Made by a program: the position numbers and the translations under genes. The notes below the pieces were generated by a model, which saw nothing but the letters and a program-made list of their open reading frames with translations, searched no databases and was not told where the DNA came from. From Microbacterium thalassium (GTDB taxonomy: Bacteria; Actinomycetota; Actinomycetes; Actinomycetales; Microbacteriaceae): a DNA stretch of 64,000 nucleotides. Below, one piece after another: positions 44,316-51,784 of this stretch (the first letter of the stretch is position 1; every line of letters starts with the position of its first letter). The stretch covers positions 1,302,001 through 1,366,000 of the forward strand of contig NZ_JACHML010000001.1 in the NCBI RefSeq assembly GCF_014208045.1, in the 5' to 3' direction.

Positions 44316-44772
44316 CTACGCCACGGACGCGGCGATCTTCGCGCGGATGCGCGACGCGTGGAGCGAGATCGATCCCGTGCCCGCCGACCTGGTCGACCGT
44401 ATGGTCGCGGCCGTCGCCGTCGAGGACCTCTCGCGCGAGTACGCGCTGCTGACGCTCGTCGAGACGGCGGAACTGGGAGCGGTCCGCGGCGACACCGACA
44501 CAGCGACGCTGCAGTTCAGCGACGGCACGACCAGCGTGCTGCTGCACATCGCCGCGACCGAGAGCGGCGGACGCCGCGTCGACGGGTGGGTCGACGGCGA
44601 TGCGCTCGCGGTGCGACTGGTGCACGGCGAACGCGACTGGTCGGCGGAATCGGGCGAGCACGGGCGATTCGCGTTCGACGAGGTTCCGTCCGGGCTCGCG
44701 CGCCTGCGCCTGGTGATCCGGCGGCCCGACGGCGAACTGAGCGAGTTCCAGACCCCGCAGTTCGAGGTGTGA
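44302..44772 (+). CDS. Unknown protein of the sigma factor-S8-CHAT module
   Basis: A 156-residue soluble protein. The N-terminal part (about 5-50) is acidic and helical; the C-terminal part (about 60-155) looks like a beta sandwich (TATLQFSDGTTSVLLHIAATES and RFAFDEVPSGLARLRLVIRRPDG), as in carboxypeptidase-regulatory-like folds. There is no signal peptide, membrane segment or Cys-rich motif. It overlaps the sigma-factor gene by 14 bases, the usual place of an anti-sigma factor, so a sigma-controlling or adaptor role is possible but unproven. Confidence 0.75.
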   Translation: MEKDDYATDAAIFARMRDAWSEIDPVPADLVDRMVAAVAVEDLSREYALLTLVETAELGAVRGDTDTATLQFSDGTTSVLLHIAATESGGRRVDGWVDGDALAVRLVHGERDWSAESGEHGRFAFDEVPSGLARLRLVIRRPDGELSEFQTPQFEV

Positions 44773-44830
44773 CCCGGGGCGCGCGGCCGCCCGGAGCGGC
44801 CGGCGCCAGAGACTCTGAGGAGACCAGAAG

Positions 44831-46456
44831 ATGAGCGATCTGCCCCCCGACGACGCTGCCCGCGGCTCGGCCCAGGCCGGAGACGGACGCGGCGACTGGC
44901 GACAGCGGTACGACGCCGCACGCGCACAGGGCGTGCCGCTGGACCCGACCAGCGAACCCGTCCCGGGGGTGACCGCCTACCCGACGTCGTACGCGCCGGA
45001 CCACCTGCTGGTCACAGACGGTGGCCGCGCCGGCGAGCTGATCGAGATCCTCGCACCCGCGGCGGCCGACTTCGGCTGGGGGATCGCCCTGCGCAACCTC
45101 GACGGATCCGACCTCGAACTCGAGACGGCGTACGACCGGGCCCGTCGGGGACGGGAGCGCTTCGGCCTGCCCACCATCTACCGCGTCGACATCTTCGCCC
45201 AGCCGAGCCCGGATCGCGACGACCAGCCGGTTCCGCCGATCGACGCGTGGCGCCTCTTGCAGCGTGCCCGAGCGCGCACCGGCATCGATCTGGAAGGCGT
45301 GTCGCTGGACCATGTGCTCAGCGTCGATCCGTTCGGACGGACCAACCCGTTCGGTCGCACCAATCCCTTCGGGCGGACGAACCCGTTCGGCCGCACCAAC
45401 CCGTTCGGCCGCACCAACGCGCCGGGGACCGACAGCTATCTCGAGCCGGGGAGCGGCGGGAGGCAGGTCGTCCAGTACATCGGCGCCGCCCCTGAGCCGC
45501 GGATCGCCGTCGCAGAAGGCGGGCGTCGCCCGGTCGTCGCCGTCCTCGACACCGGATGCGGCGAGCACGCGTGGCTTCCCGACTCGATCGTCACACGCAA
45601 GCCGGTGTTCGACGGCAAGGTCATCGGGATCGACGACGACACCACCGACCCCGAGGCGCTCGGCGACGTCTCCGGGCCGTTCGACGGCGAGCTGGACGCA
45701 TCCGCCGGTCACGGAACGTTCATCGCCGGGATCGTCCGGCAGGTGTGCCCGGAGGCCGAGATCATCTCCGTCCGGGTGGCCGACAGCCAGGGGACGATGC
45801 TCGAGGGCGCGTTCATGTACGCGGTGCGGACGCTGGTGAAGTGGATGGTCACACCCGTCGCCGACGGCGGGCGTCGGATCGACGTTCTGAACATGTCGCT
45901 CGGGTACTACCACGAGACGCCGGAGGACGTGCTCTTCGACCGCACGCTGAGCCGGCTGCTCGCGATCGCACGCGCGGCGGGGTGCGCGGTGGTGTGCTCG
46001 GCGGGCAACGAGGCGACCGACCGGCCGACCTTTCCGGCGGCGCTGTGGAACTGGCCCGGAGCCGACTACACCGTGGAGGAGCCGGCCGGTGCGGATGCCG
46101 CCCCCCACGTGTCCGTCGGGGCGCTCAACCCCAACGGCAGCGTCGCGCTGTTCAGCAACATCGGCGGCTGGGTGCGGACCTACGCGCCGGGAGCCGCCGT
46201 GCTCAGCACATCGCCGCCCTTCGAGGGCGGGGTCCAGGCGGGCAGCCGCGACGACCGCGGAGGCATGCGACGAGAGACGATCGATCCCGATGACTACACG
46301 GGAGGGTTCGCGCTGTGGAGCGGCACCTCGTTCGCCGCACCGCACGTGGCCGGCAGGCTGGCGGCCGCGCTCGTTCCGGTGCTCGCCGAGAGCGACCAGC
46401 CTGCGGCCCGATGCGCTGCCGTGATGACGGAGGCGGCGGGGCGGCCTCTCGCCTGA
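44831..46456 (+). CDS. Cytoplasmic S8 subtilisin-like protease with PFGRT repeats
   Basis: A 541-residue protein. Residues 1-165 form an N-terminal domain of unknown type. Residues 166-195 are five perfect PFGRT repeats preceded by Asp or Asn. Residues 230-535 are a subtilase domain: Asp in AVLDTGCGEH (D240), His in SAGHGTFIAGI (H294), the oxyanion Asn in CSAGNEA and Ser in WSGTSFAAPH (S500). The triad is complete. No signal peptide or membrane segment is seen, so it acts inside the cell. GAGGAG lies about 10 bases before the ATG. It is followed by a TPR-CHAT caspase-like gene, which suggests a protease pair. Confidence 0.92.
   Translation: MSDLPPDDAARGSAQAGDGRGDWRQRYDAARAQGVPLDPTSEPVPGVTAYPTSYAPDHLLVTDGGRAGELIEILAPAAADFGWGIALRNLDGSDLELETAYDRARRGRERFGLPTIYRVDIFAQPSPDRDDQPVPPIDAWRLLQRARARTGIDLEGVSLDHVLSVDPFGRTNPFGRTNPFGRTNPFGRTNPFGRTNAPGTDSYLEPGSGGRQVVQYIGAAPEPRIAVAEGGRRPVVAVLDTGCGEHAWLPDSIVTRKPVFDGKVIGIDDDTTDPEALGDVSGPFDGELDASAGHGTFIAGIVRQVCPEAEIISVRVADSQGTMLEGAFMYAVRTLVKWMVTPVADGGRRIDVLNMSLGYYHETPEDVLFDRTLSRLLAIARAAGCAVVCSAGNEATDRPTFPAALWNWPGADYTVEEPAGADAAPHVSVGALNPNGSVALFSNIGGWVRTYAPGAAVLSTSPPFEGGVQAGSRDDRGGMRRETIDPDDYTGGFALWSGTSFAAPHVAGRLAAALVPVLAESDQPAARCAAVMTEAAGRPLA
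45326..45415 (+). repeat. Five tandem 18-base repeats coding (D/N)PFGRT
   Basis: Five in-frame 18-base units. Third positions differ between copies (GGA/GGT/GGG/GGC and CGG/CGC), so the peptide is kept while the DNA has drifted. That argues for selection on the amino-acid repeat. Confidence 0.9.
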
Positions 46457-46532
46457 CCCGGGGCCGGCGGATCGGCGTCGACCGATCGGCGGCTGTGTCG
46501 TGCCGGTCGACGGCGAGCGCCAAGATGGGGGA

Positions 46533-49013
46533 ATGGGGCGATCGCCGGAGGAGCTGCATGCCGCGGGGGTGGAGCACGCCAACGCCGGTCGGTTCGGTCC
46601 GGCGCGACGCGACCTCGAAGCTGGACTGCGCTCCACCACCGACCCCGATCTGCGGGCGCGGATCTCGGGGACGCTCGCGTGGGTGGCGAGCAGGACCGGC
46701 GACCCCGCCGGGGGCGAGCGGATCTGCACCGAAGCGCTGGCCTCGCCCGGGCTCGCGCCATCCACGGTGGCGGTGCTCGCGGGCCAGATGGGCGCGATCG
46801 CGGAGCAGCTCGGCCGGCTCGCCGATGCCGAGCGCTGGCTCACGCGCGCGATCGAGGCCGATGCCCAGGAGTCGACCACACTCGGGACTTTCGTCGTCAA
46901 CCGGACGCTGGTGAACATCCACCGCCGCCGGCTCGACGAGGCCGCGGCTGACGCGGCGCGGGCGAGCGAGATCTTCGCGCACGTCGGGCAGCCGGTCGAT
47001 CAGGCCGAGGCCCGGCACAACGAGGGGTATGTCGCCCTCCTGCGCGGCGACCTCGTCGAAGCGCTCAGCGCGATGTCCCAAGCGCGCGCCGTGCTCGGCG
47101 CGGAGTCGCCGGCGCACGCCGCCGTGTGCGATGCCGACCGCGCCCAGGTCCTGCGCGACGCCGGGCTCACGGCCGAAGCGGAAAGGCTGCTCGCCGACGC
47201 GGCGGACGTCTTCGGCGCGAACCGCATGACCGGCGACCGGGCGGTGTCCGAGTTCCACCTGGCCAGGTCGCTCATCCTGCATGATCCCGCGGCGGCGCGG
47301 CGGGTCGCGGTGACGGCCGCCCGGCGCTTCCGGTCGCTCGGGAATCACGCCTGGGCGGCGCGGGCCGAAGCCGTGCGCATGCGGGCCGAGCTCTCGGAGG
47401 GTCAGGTGCTCCCGTCGGGGCGTCGTCAGACGTCGCCGGGCAGGGCGCCGTCGCGCGCGCGGATCGAATCGCTCGCGGCCGAACTCGACGCGCACGGCTT
47501 CGCCGACGAAGGGGTCGCGCTGCGGTTGACGCGCGAGCTCTGGGCCGCCCGCCGCGGCGCGCCGGCCGAAGGCGGTGCGCGGCGCGTGGGGACCACCGCG
47601 ACGGCGTCGCTCGAGGTCAGGCTGCTCGTGCAGGAGGTGTGGTCGGCACGTGCGGCGGCACGCGGGCGGTTCGCCGACGCGCGCCGGACCGCGGCGGTCG
47701 GACTCGAGCTGCTCGACGGCTGGCAGAGCGCGTTCGGAAGTCTCGACCTGCAGACGTCGGCCGTCATGCACGGCAACGGGCTCCTCGCGCTCGGGCTCGC
47801 CGCCGCTGTTCGCTCGGGCCGTCCGGAGACCGTGTTCGACTGGTCGGAGCGCGCGCGCCATCTGAGCATGCAGGTGATCCCGCTGCGTCCGCCGCCCGAC
47901 CACGAACTCGCTGATTCGCTCGCCGAGCTTCGCGTGCTGCGCGCGGAAGGCGGCGACTGGCTGGCGAGTCCGCGGGCGGCCGAACTGCAGAACAGGGTGC
48001 GAGAGCGCCAGTGGGCGGCCACCGGAACCGCCGCCGTTCAGCGTCCCGTCGGCCTCGAGGATGCGCGCGCCGCTCTGGATGCCGAGACCGCCCTGATCGC
48101 GTACGTCTTCTCGGGCGACGCGCTCCACGCGCTGGTGGTCACGCCCGACCGCACGCGGCTGCTGCCGATCCCGGCGTGGCGTGCGGTTCGCGACGCCGTC
48201 CCCGGGCTTCGCGCAGACCTCGACGTCGCCGCGAGCGTGCGATCGGGCCCGATGGCGGCCGTGGTGAGGCGCTCCCTCGAGGACCGCCTCGGCGTGCTGT
48301 CACGCCACCTGGTGGACGGTCCGGTCGCCGCGGCGGGGGCCCGCCGCCTCGTCATCACCGTGCCGGGCCTGCTCAGCGGGATCCCCTGGGCGATGCTTCC
48401 GGCACTCCACGGCCGCGTCTTCACGCTGGCTTCGAGTGCGACCCGGTGGGTGGCGATGCGCGCCGCGGTCGCGCGACGTCCGGCGCGCGTGGGATTCGCG
48501 GTCGGCCCGCGCGTGCTCCGCGGCGAGGAGGAGGTCGCGCGCGGCGCGGCAGCGTGGCAGCGGTCCGAGGTGCTCGAGGGCGATCGGGCCTCGGTGGGCG
48601 GCGTCTCCCGCCTCGCCGGCGAGGTGGATCTCCTCCACGTCGCCGCCCACGGACGCCACGCGGCCGACAACCCGCTCTTCTCCGGCCTCGAACTCGCCGA
48701 CGGCACGCTGTTCGGATACGACCTCGACCTGGTCGGCCGTGTCCCCGGCACCGTCGTCCTGTCCTCGTGCGAGGTCGGACGATCGTCGGTCCGGTGGGGG
48801 GAGGAGGCGGTCGGCATGACGCGCACGTGGCTGCACGCCGGTTCGCACTGCGTGGTCGCCGCTCCCGTCGTGGTGGCCGATGACGACGCGTGCGAACTGC
48901 TCGGCGCCCTGCACGCGGAGCTCTCCGCGAGGCCGCCGGCCGAAGCGCTCGCGGCCGCGGCCGAGCGCACCGGCATCCGGGCCCCCTTCCAGGTGCACGG
49001 CGCCGGATTCTGA
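46533..49013 (+). CDS. TPR-CHAT caspase-like protein
   Basis: An 826-residue protein. Residues 1 to about 500 are helical TPR-like repeats (AGVEHANAGRFGPARRDLEAGL, QMGAIAEQLGRLADAERWLTRAIEADA-like and further units). Residues about 520-826 are a CHAT domain of the caspase/separase clan: catalytic His in VDLLHVAAHGRH (about H706) and Cys in VVLSSCEVG (about C746). The dyad is intact. There is no signal peptide. CAAGAT (46521-46526) lies 6 bases before ATG 46533, so it may also be transcribed separately. The TPR part would sense a partner and the CHAT part cleave a target. It stands 76 bases after the S8 protease gene, a likely substrate or activator. Confidence 0.9.
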   Translation: MGRSPEELHAAGVEHANAGRFGPARRDLEAGLRSTTDPDLRARISGTLAWVASRTGDPAGGERICTEALASPGLAPSTVAVLAGQMGAIAEQLGRLADAERWLTRAIEADAQESTTLGTFVVNRTLVNIHRRRLDEAAADAARASEIFAHVGQPVDQAEARHNEGYVALLRGDLVEALSAMSQARAVLGAESPAHAAVCDADRAQVLRDAGLTAEAERLLADAADVFGANRMTGDRAVSEFHLARSLILHDPAAARRVAVTAARRFRSLGNHAWAARAEAVRMRAELSEGQVLPSGRRQTSPGRAPSRARIESLAAELDAHGFADEGVALRLTRELWAARRGAPAEGGARRVGTTATASLEVRLLVQEVWSARAAARGRFADARRTAAVGLELLDGWQSAFGSLDLQTSAVMHGNGLLALGLAAAVRSGRPETVFDWSERARHLSMQVIPLRPPPDHELADSLAELRVLRAEGGDWLASPRAAELQNRVRERQWAATGTAAVQRPVGLEDARAALDAETALIAYVFSGDALHALVVTPDRTRLLPIPAWRAVRDAVPGLRADLDVAASVRSGPMAAVVRRSLEDRLGVLSRHLVDGPVAAAGARRLVITVPGLLSGIPWAMLPALHGRVFTLASSATRWVAMRAAVARRPARVGFAVGPRVLRGEEEVARGAAAWQRSEVLEGDRASVGGVSRLAGEVDLLHVAAHGRHAADNPLFSGLELADGTLFGYDLDLVGRVPGTVVLSSCEVGRSSVRWGEEAVGMTRTWLHAGSHCVVAAPVVVADDDACELLGALHAELSARPPAEALAAAAERTGIRAPFQVHGAGF

Positions 49014-49179
49014 CGTGTCGCGGATTCTTTCGGCGGGCATGTATCAGGCGCCCGGTCGCGGCCTCTTCCCCTTCGGAAGCACTCACGCAGCTCGCGCTCA
49101 CGGAACGGTGACCGGGCACTGGGGGCAGGAAGGCCGGGGGGACGCGCCGGGGGGCGTCGAGACCTTCCGAGTGCTTCCG

Positions 49180-49215
49180 GGGGATGTCGCAGAGACCCAG
49201 GTCGGCGACATCCCC
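49180..49215. terminator. Inverted repeat between CHAT gene and convergent LysR-like gene
   Basis: GGGGATGTCGC (49180-49190) and its exact complement (49205-49215) flank a 14-base loop, followed by TCTCTC on the plus strand. It lies at the convergent gene ends, fitting a terminator. The rest of 49014-49179 shows no gene. Confidence 0.6.
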
Positions 49216-49219
49216 TCTC

Positions 49220-49996
49220 TCATGTCCGGGACGAGTTCGCGGTGCGCCCCCGCACGATCCCGATGAACGTCTCGACCAGCGGGGTCGTGCCCTCCTCCGG
49301 CCACGCGAGCCCGACCGGCGACGGGGGGCCTCCGCGCAGCGGCCGGTACTCCGCGTCCTTGCGGCGGTGCAGGCGCGCGAGCGACATCGGGACGATCACG
49401 ATCCCGACGCCGGTCGCCGCCGTGGCGATCGCCTGCTCGGTGTCCTCCGGCGGGTCGAATGAGGGACGGATGCCGCCCGGCACGCCGACCGCGAGCACAT
49501 CGTCGCGCGGCACGATGATCACCTCGCCGGCGAGGTCGGCGAGGTCGAGCTCGTCGGCGGCGGTGAGGTGGGAGTCCTTCGACGCCACCACCACCGGGAC
49601 CTCTTCGTACAGCGGGATGACGTGAAGTCCCTCGTCGTCCGCGATCGGAAGCCGGACGAGGGCGGCGTCGACCTCGCCGTCCGCGAGCGCGCGGCGCTGG
49701 TCCGCGACGGTCACCGGCGTGAGGACGAGCTCGACCTGCGGCATCCGCTCGTGCCAGATGTCGATCCACTTGCCGGGCGTCGCGCCGGGGATCGCGCCGA
49801 GCCGGAAAGGGCCCTCGGGTGCGGGGTCCGGGGCTTGTGCGACACCCGCGTCGCGCGAGCGCTGCGCGGATGCCGCGGGGCGCTGCGCGCGGCCGCCGTG
49901 CCGCGAGGCGCTGCCGGTCCGGCCGGCGCCGGCGCCGCGCTTGGCGCCGCCCGCGCCGCGCGGGGGCTTGCGTGGGCCGCCGCCGCGTTTCGCCAT
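49220..49996 (-). CDS. LysR-type effector-domain protein without DNA-binding domain
   Basis: A 258-residue protein. Residues about 62-250 match a LysR substrate-binding domain (FRLGAIPGATPGKWIDIWHERMPQVELVL, DGEVDAALVRLPIADDEGLHVIPLYEE-like and GVGIVIVPMSLARLH). Residues 1-55 lack a helix-turn-helix and are instead rich in Arg, Gly, Ala and Lys. It may bind a small molecule and, through the basic tail, nucleic acid or protein. TACGCT lies 7 bases before the ATG, and the promoter is back to back with that of the DUF1304 gene. Confidence 0.8.
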   Translation of the reverse strand: MAKRGGGPRKPPRGAGGAKRGAGAGRTGSASRHGGRAQRPAASAQRSRDAGVAQAPDPAPEGPFRLGAIPGATPGKWIDIWHERMPQVELVLTPVTVADQRRALADGEVDAALVRLPIADDEGLHVIPLYEEVPVVVASKDSHLTAADELDLADLAGEVIIVPRDDVLAVGVPGGIRPSFDPPEDTEQAIATAATGVGIVIVPMSLARLHRRKDAEYRPLRGGPPSPVGLAWPEEGTTPLVETFIGIVRGRTANSSRT

Positions 49997-50031
49997 GCCG
50001 CCCAGCGTAGCCCGGGCGATATGGTTCGCTC

Positions 50032-50430
50032 ATGATCGCGATCATCGCCACGGTCTTCGCCGCGCTCGCGGCACTGCTGCACGTCTACATCTTCGTGATG
50101 GAGAGCGTCCAGTGGGCGCGTCCCGTGATCTGGCGGCGATTCGGGGTGCCCGACCAGGCCGCCGCCGACATCGTCCGGCCGATGGCCTACAACCAGGGCT
50201 TCTACAACCTCTTCCTCGCGATCGGCGCGACCCTCGGGATCGTCCTCTTCTGGGCCGGTGCCCCCGAGACCGTCGCCGAGGTCGCCGGGCGCACGCTGAT
50301 CCTGTTCACGCTGGGGTCGATGGCGGCGGCCGCGCTCGTGCTGATCACGACCGGCCGGAAGTACCTGCGCGCGGCGCTCACCCAGGGGACGCTGCCGATC
50401 ATCGGCTTCGTGCTGATGCTGTTCGCGTGA
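50032..50430 (+). CDS. DUF1304 family membrane protein
   Basis: A 132-residue protein with four hydrophobic segments (IIATVFAALAALLHVYIFVMES, FYNLFLAIGATLGIVLFW and two more), matching DUF1304. Its function is unknown. TATGGT (50020-50025) lies 6 bases before the ATG, a leaderless start. It is divergent from the LysR-like gene with only 35 bases between their starts. Confidence 0.85.
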   Translation: MIAIIATVFAALAALLHVYIFVMESVQWARPVIWRRFGVPDQAAADIVRPMAYNQGFYNLFLAIGATLGIVLFWAGAPETVAEVAGRTLILFTLGSMAAAALVLITTGRKYLRAALTQGTLPIIGFVLMLFA

Positions 50431-50443
50431 GAGTCCCGGCGGC

Positions 50444-51055
50444 TCAGGAGCAGGCGCTCCACTGGCCCGCGCCGGCGGTGCTCGCCGCCGCCTCGGCGCC
50501 CGCGAACAGCTCCGCGTAGCTGTCGTTCGGCGCCACCCGCAGGGCCTCGGCGGCGCCCGCGTCGATCAGCTGCTCGTTGACGAAGACGCCGTCCGGCGTC
50601 CACAGATACAGCAGGACGCGTCCGTAGCGGTCGTGCCACTCGGTGTCGGGTGCGGCCCACAGCGTCGACCCCTCGGGCGCGAGGTCGCGCAGCGCCTCGG
50701 TGGCCTCGGAGCCCCAGCACTCCTCGTCGGGGTAGGTCTCGGGCGTGTCGATGCCGATGAGGCGCACCGAGACCGCTTCGGCGTCGGGCATGACCGGGTT
50801 CGGCTCCTGCGCCGACGCCTTCACGGTGTCGCCGTCGATGATGTGCTCCACCGTGATCGCGAACGCATCCGCGGGCGGTCCGGTCACGGCCGGCGCCGGG
50901 GTCTGCGCGACGGGCGCCGGGGGAGCGCCGTCGTCGCGCGGTTCCAGCAGACCGCTGAGGCTCAGCCACGCGAGCGCGGCCACGACGACCGCGATGATGG
51001 CGATCGAAGCACCGAGCGCGCCCGTCCGGCGCGGACGACGTGCGCTGCGGTCCAC
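50444..51055 (-). CDS. Thermonuclease (SNase-like) with N-terminal membrane anchor
   Basis: A 203-residue protein. A hydrophobic anchor or signal (about 15-37) is followed by a Pro/Ala-rich linker and a staphylococcal-nuclease domain (about 68-203): IDGDTVKA, VRLIGIDTPETYPDEECWG and WHDRYGRVLLYLW carry the catalytic and calcium-binding positions. It would degrade DNA or RNA outside the membrane. TAGTGT lies 6 bases before the GTG start, a leaderless arrangement. Confidence 0.88.
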   Translation of the reverse strand: MDRSARRPRRTGALGASIAIIAVVVAALAWLSLSGLLEPRDDGAPPAPVAQTPAPAVTGPPADAFAITVEHIIDGDTVKASAQEPNPVMPDAEAVSVRLIGIDTPETYPDEECWGSEATEALRDLAPEGSTLWAAPDTEWHDRYGRVLLYLWTPDGVFVNEQLIDAGAAEALRVAPNDSYAELFAGAEAAASTAGAGQWSACS

Positions 51056-51095
51056 ACCCGCACACTACCGAGGTGAGCCGGCTCGCGGCGCGCCG

Positions 51096-51503
51096 TCAGG
51101 CCGCGTGACGCTCGCCGCGGCGGTCGGTGGCGACGCGCTCGCCGTCGTCGATGGTCACGTCGTCGCCGATGAGCGAGCCGACCGCGACCCTCGCGCCCGC
51201 GCCGATGTAGGCGCGGATGCCGATCTTCGAGCCTGCGCCGATGGCGGCGCCGGGACCGATGTGGGCGTGGGTGGCGATGTCGGCATCCGGGCCGATGACG
51301 GCATCGGACTCGATCCAGGCGCCGCGACCGATGTGCGCGCGCTCTGCGATCCGGACGCCCGGTTCGACGTAGGCACCCGTCTCCACGATGGCGGTCGCGT
51401 GCACCTTGGCCCCGTGCGCGATCAGTCCCCGGCCGTTGGCGTGCTTGCGATAGCGCAGCGTCTCGCCCCGGTCGTTCTCGATGTCGACGTAGTTCTTGCC
51501 CAC
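51096..51503 (-). CDS. Hexapeptide-repeat (left-handed beta-helix) protein
   Basis: A 135-residue protein made largely of hexapeptide repeats (HATAIVETGAYVEPGVRI, HIGRGAWIESDAVIGPDADI and so on), which fold as a left-handed beta helix as in acyltransferases and gamma-carbonic anhydrases. It is short and has no added catalytic domain, so its activity is unclear. The GTG at 51503 follows AGGAGGGG. A 7-base-pair GC hairpin (51516-51533) lies in the leader. Confidence 0.78.
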   Translation of the reverse strand: MGKNYVDIENDRGETLRYRKHANGRGLIAHGAKVHATAIVETGAYVEPGVRIAERAHIGRGAWIESDAVIGPDADIATHAHIGPGAAIGAGSKIGIRAYIGAGARVAVGSLIGDDVTIDDGERVATDRRGERHAA

Positions 51504-51658
51504 TGTCCCCTCCTGCGGCCCCGCACGGGGCCGAGTAAAGAAAGAACACGGCGGCTGCCGGATTCATTCCCCCGAATCGAATTCATTCTCTGGAATCTTC
51601 TTCCGGTCGAATGCCCCATTCGGATGCAGCACGAGGCGATCCGGTCGGGCGCGGGGTT

Positions 51659-51760
51659 CGAAACGGCGGGGATCCTCGCGCGAAACGGCGGGGATCCTCC
51701 GCGGCGCGCCGGTCCCGCAGGTCGGGAGCGCGGCGTGTCGCGCGGGATCCCCGCCGTTCG
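51659..51760. repeat. Direct plus inverted repeat cluster in intergenic region
   Basis: CGAAACGGCGGGGATCCT occurs at 51659-51676 and 51681-51698, and a nearly exact inverse copy (one T missing) at 51744-51760. It could fold into a long hairpin. It lies just after the class III aminotransferase stop. I do not recognise it as a named element. Confidence 0.75.
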
Positions 51761-51784
51761 ATACGAGGCGGGTGGCCGAGCGGC

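Noticed and set aside
45326..45415. Tandem 18-base repeats considered as a CRISPR-like array or slippage-prone satellite
   Set aside because: There are no spacers, the units are in frame and vary only at synonymous positions, so it is a coding repeat.
43638..49046. ATGTATCAG occurs near both ends of the sigma-S8-CHAT module (about 43641 and 49038), considered as target-site duplication
   Set aside because: Only nine bases match, no integrase or transposase is present and no inverted ends are seen, so chance is a sufficient explanation.
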